Shown here one piece after another: positions 61,376-64,000 of a stretch of 64,000 bases of DNA (positions are counted from its first letter, which is position 1; every line of letters begins with the position of its first letter). Under the pieces are notes generated by a model that saw only the letters and a program-made list of their open reading frames with translations, was not told where the DNA came from and did no database searches. Origin of the DNA: Flaccisagitta enflata (lineage: Eukaryota > Chaetognatha > Sagittoidea > Aphragmophora). The position numbers and the translations under genes were made by a program. The stretch is from NCBI GenBank assembly GCA_965153355.1, contig OZ231127.1:69812001-69876000 (forward strand), written 5' to 3'.

Positions 61376-61558
61376 TTTTTCATCTGTCCCTCCGTCTGCT
61401 CTTCCATTCATCCAATTGTTCATCCATCCATCAATTTTTCCATCGGTTTGTCCATCCGTTCGCGTTCGTCCATCGGAATGTGCGTCTGTACATCTGTCCA
61501 TCCATTCGAACGTTCATCAGTTCATCTCTCCATTTATCCGTCCATCCCTTGTCCCGTA
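61376..61558. repeat. Degenerate (CATC)n/(CCAT)n tract
   Basis: Repeated CCATC, TCCGTC and TGTCCATCC words over about 180 bp. Confidence 0.7.
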
Positions 61559-62873
61559 TCAACTGACACACTCTAATTAGTGTAAGCCCTCAATGATGCT
61601 ACTTAAGCGTCACCTTTAACCTTGCTCCTGTCAACTAACAGGCTTTCACTAATATAACCTAAGACACTCAACTATGCTACCTTCTCCTTAAAATTACCCT
61701 TGTCAAGTGGCAACTAACGCACTCTCATCAAGCTCAACCCCTCAGTGATGCTATCGCACCAGTCACCCATACCCTTAATCTTACCATTTGGAAAATTAGC
61801 CCCTCAACGTTGTCCTTGTCAGCCAACACCCCTTCACTAATCAAAACCATTAACGATGCTACCTCACCTTTACCCTAAACCTTACCCATGTCACATGACA
61901 TCGTCTCATTAATTCAAGCCTTTCATTAACGCTACCTTACCGCCACCCTTAACCTTACCCCGTTCAACTGAGAGTCTAACACCCTCTCACTGATCTTAGC
62001 CCTCAATGATGCTACCTCATCCTTAGCCTTAACCTCGTCAACTAACATGCATTAACTAACTTCAGCCCCTCGATGATGCTACCTCACCTTCACCCTCAAT
62101 CTTACCCTTGTCAATTAACACGCTCTCACTAACCTAAGCCCCTCAATGACGCTACCTCACCTTCACCCTTTATCTTACCCTTGTCAACTGACACGCTCTC
62201 ACTAACCTAAGCCCCTCAATGATGCTACCTCACCTTCACCCTTAATCTTACCCTTGTCAACTGACACACTCTCACTAACCTAAGCCCCTCAATGATGCTA
62301 CCTCACCTTCACCCTTAATCTTACCCTTGTCAACTGACACGCTCTCACTAACCTAAGCACCTCAATGATGCTACCTCACCTTCACCCTCAATCTTGTCAA
62401 CTGACACACTCTCACTAACCTAAGCCCCTCAATGATGCTACCTCACCTTCACCCTTAATCTTACCCTTGTCAACTGACACGCTCTCACTAACCTAAGCAC
62501 CTCAATGATGCTACCTCACCTTCACCCTCAATCTTACCCTTGTCAACTGACACGCTCTCACTAACCTAAGCCCCTCAATGATGCAACCTCACCTTCACCC
62601 TTAATCTCACCCTTGTCAACTGACACGCTCTCACTAACCTAAGCCCCTCAATGATGCTACCTCACCTTCACCCTTAATCTCACCCTTGTCAACTGACACG
62701 CTCTCACTAACCTAAGCCCCTCAATGATGCTACCTCACCTTCACCCTTAATCTCACCCTTGTCAACTGACACGCTCTCACTAACCTAAGCCCCTCAATGA
62801 TGCTACCTCACCTTCACCCTTTATCTCACCCTTGTCAACTGACACGCTCTCACTAACCTAAGCCCCTCGATGA
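61559..62873. repeat. 73-bp satellite array, about 18 copies
   Basis: The unit contains CTCTCACTAACCTAAGCCCC, TCAATGATGCTACCTCACC, TTCACCCTTAATCTTACCC and TTGTCAACTGACACG. Copies on the left (61559-62040) are strongly diverged, those on the right (62100-62873) nearly identical. One unit at about 62390 lacks CTTACCC. Confidence 0.96.
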
Positions 62874-63385
<512 letters not shown>

Positions 63386-63704
63386 TGGAAGACAGACCAA
63401 GGAAAGAGAGGGAAGATTAGAAAGATTTGAACTATAAAAAGATACTGACAATAAATAGATGCAGCATAAGCAAAAGAATGTAAATCAAGTTTGATGAGTA
63501 ATGACCCCAAAAAAAAGTTGATTGAGAGTAGACGAGCAGTAGAAAGAGAAGGAAAATTTCCAATGCAAATGTATAAGCTGGTGGTCAGTGGGACTTGATA
63601 ATGCTGATGTGAGGGCGTTTCCCGGACCAAGAAGTGAGAAAGAGAAAAAAAGATTCAATATGAGAGGGAAAAAAACAAGCGAAGTGAATGGAGTGAATGG
63701 AGAA

Positions 63705-63758
63705 AAGGCATGGGGCATGGGGCATGGGGCATGGGGCATGGGGCACGGGGCATGGGAT
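63705..63758. repeat. 7-bp (GGGCATG)n repeat
   Basis: About seven units, one changed to GGGCACG. Confidence 0.93.
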
Positions 63759-63841
63759 CGTTTCCTCCTTTTAATCCGCTGAGTGGAAAGAAAGATAAGC
63801 AAAAAGAATGACTGACAGATGAACAATCAAGGAAAGATTCA

Positions 63842-63992
<151 letters not shown>

Positions 63993-64000
63993 ATTCAATG

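Overview
The window looks like nuclear DNA of an animal, most likely an invertebrate. The clearest evidence is a split scavenger-receptor cysteine-rich (SRCR) domain on the minus strand near the left end: two exons joined across a GTAAGC donor and an AG acceptor in matching phase. SRCR proteins and Tc1/pogo-type transposon ends both fit an animal genome. There is no operon structure, no recognisable tRNA or rRNA, and gene density is very low. The species cannot be named from the sequence.

Almost all of the window is repeat. Perfect or near-perfect microsatellites ((GA)n/(CT)n, (GAAA)n/(TTTC)n, (GAA)n/(CTT)n, (CAA)n/(TTG)n, (CA)n, (TTTTG)n, (GACA)n, (ATTC)n, (ATCT)n) form tracts of about 50 to 1000 bp every 1-3 kb. 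Most open reading frames in the window are poly-Ser/Leu, Arg/Glu, Lys/Glu, Asn/Gln or Cys/Val translations of these tracts and are not genes. Longer-unit satellites also occur: 29 bp (8606-9050), 10 bp (9620-9800), about 140-180 bp with higher-order structure (42584-45660), 58 bp (40425-40570) and 73 bp (61559-62873).

Between the satellites lies a mosaic of interspersed elements. Family A (about 170-210 bp, some 25 copies, both strands) runs from AACAAGGCCGG to a terminal hairpin AGTCGCG-loop-CGCGACT followed by A residues, with an internal GACC/GACG run. Family B carries imperfect 21-bp minisatellites between inverted GGACATCGGCCC-like flanks. Several elements have terminal inverted repeats: a 3.54-kb foldback element with about 0.9-1.1 kb arms and TA flanks (31940-35479), a pogo-like family (7957, 19376, 47486), a MITE inserted in an (ATCT)n tract (55621-56222), and others at 4298, 5402 and 18531. 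Many are nested, which gives a relative insertion order. One non-LTR retrotransposon fragment with three C-terminal zinc fingers lies at 48274-49263.

Layout: 1-3.8 kb, SRCR gene with family A copies; 4-11 kb, MITEs, 29-bp satellite and family A; 11-28 kb, microsatellites with a twin element (13410/17112), pogo-like element and family B; 28-31 kb, tetranucleotide and 190-bp repeats; 31.9-35.5 kb, foldback element; 36-46 kb, the densest microsatellite block plus the 140-bp satellite; 47-52 kb, pogo-like element, retrotransposon and (CAA)n; 52-61 kb, sparse AT-rich sequence with MITE and foldback structures; 61.5-64 kb, 73-bp satellite and terminal microsatellites. No multi-gene pathway can be read from this window.
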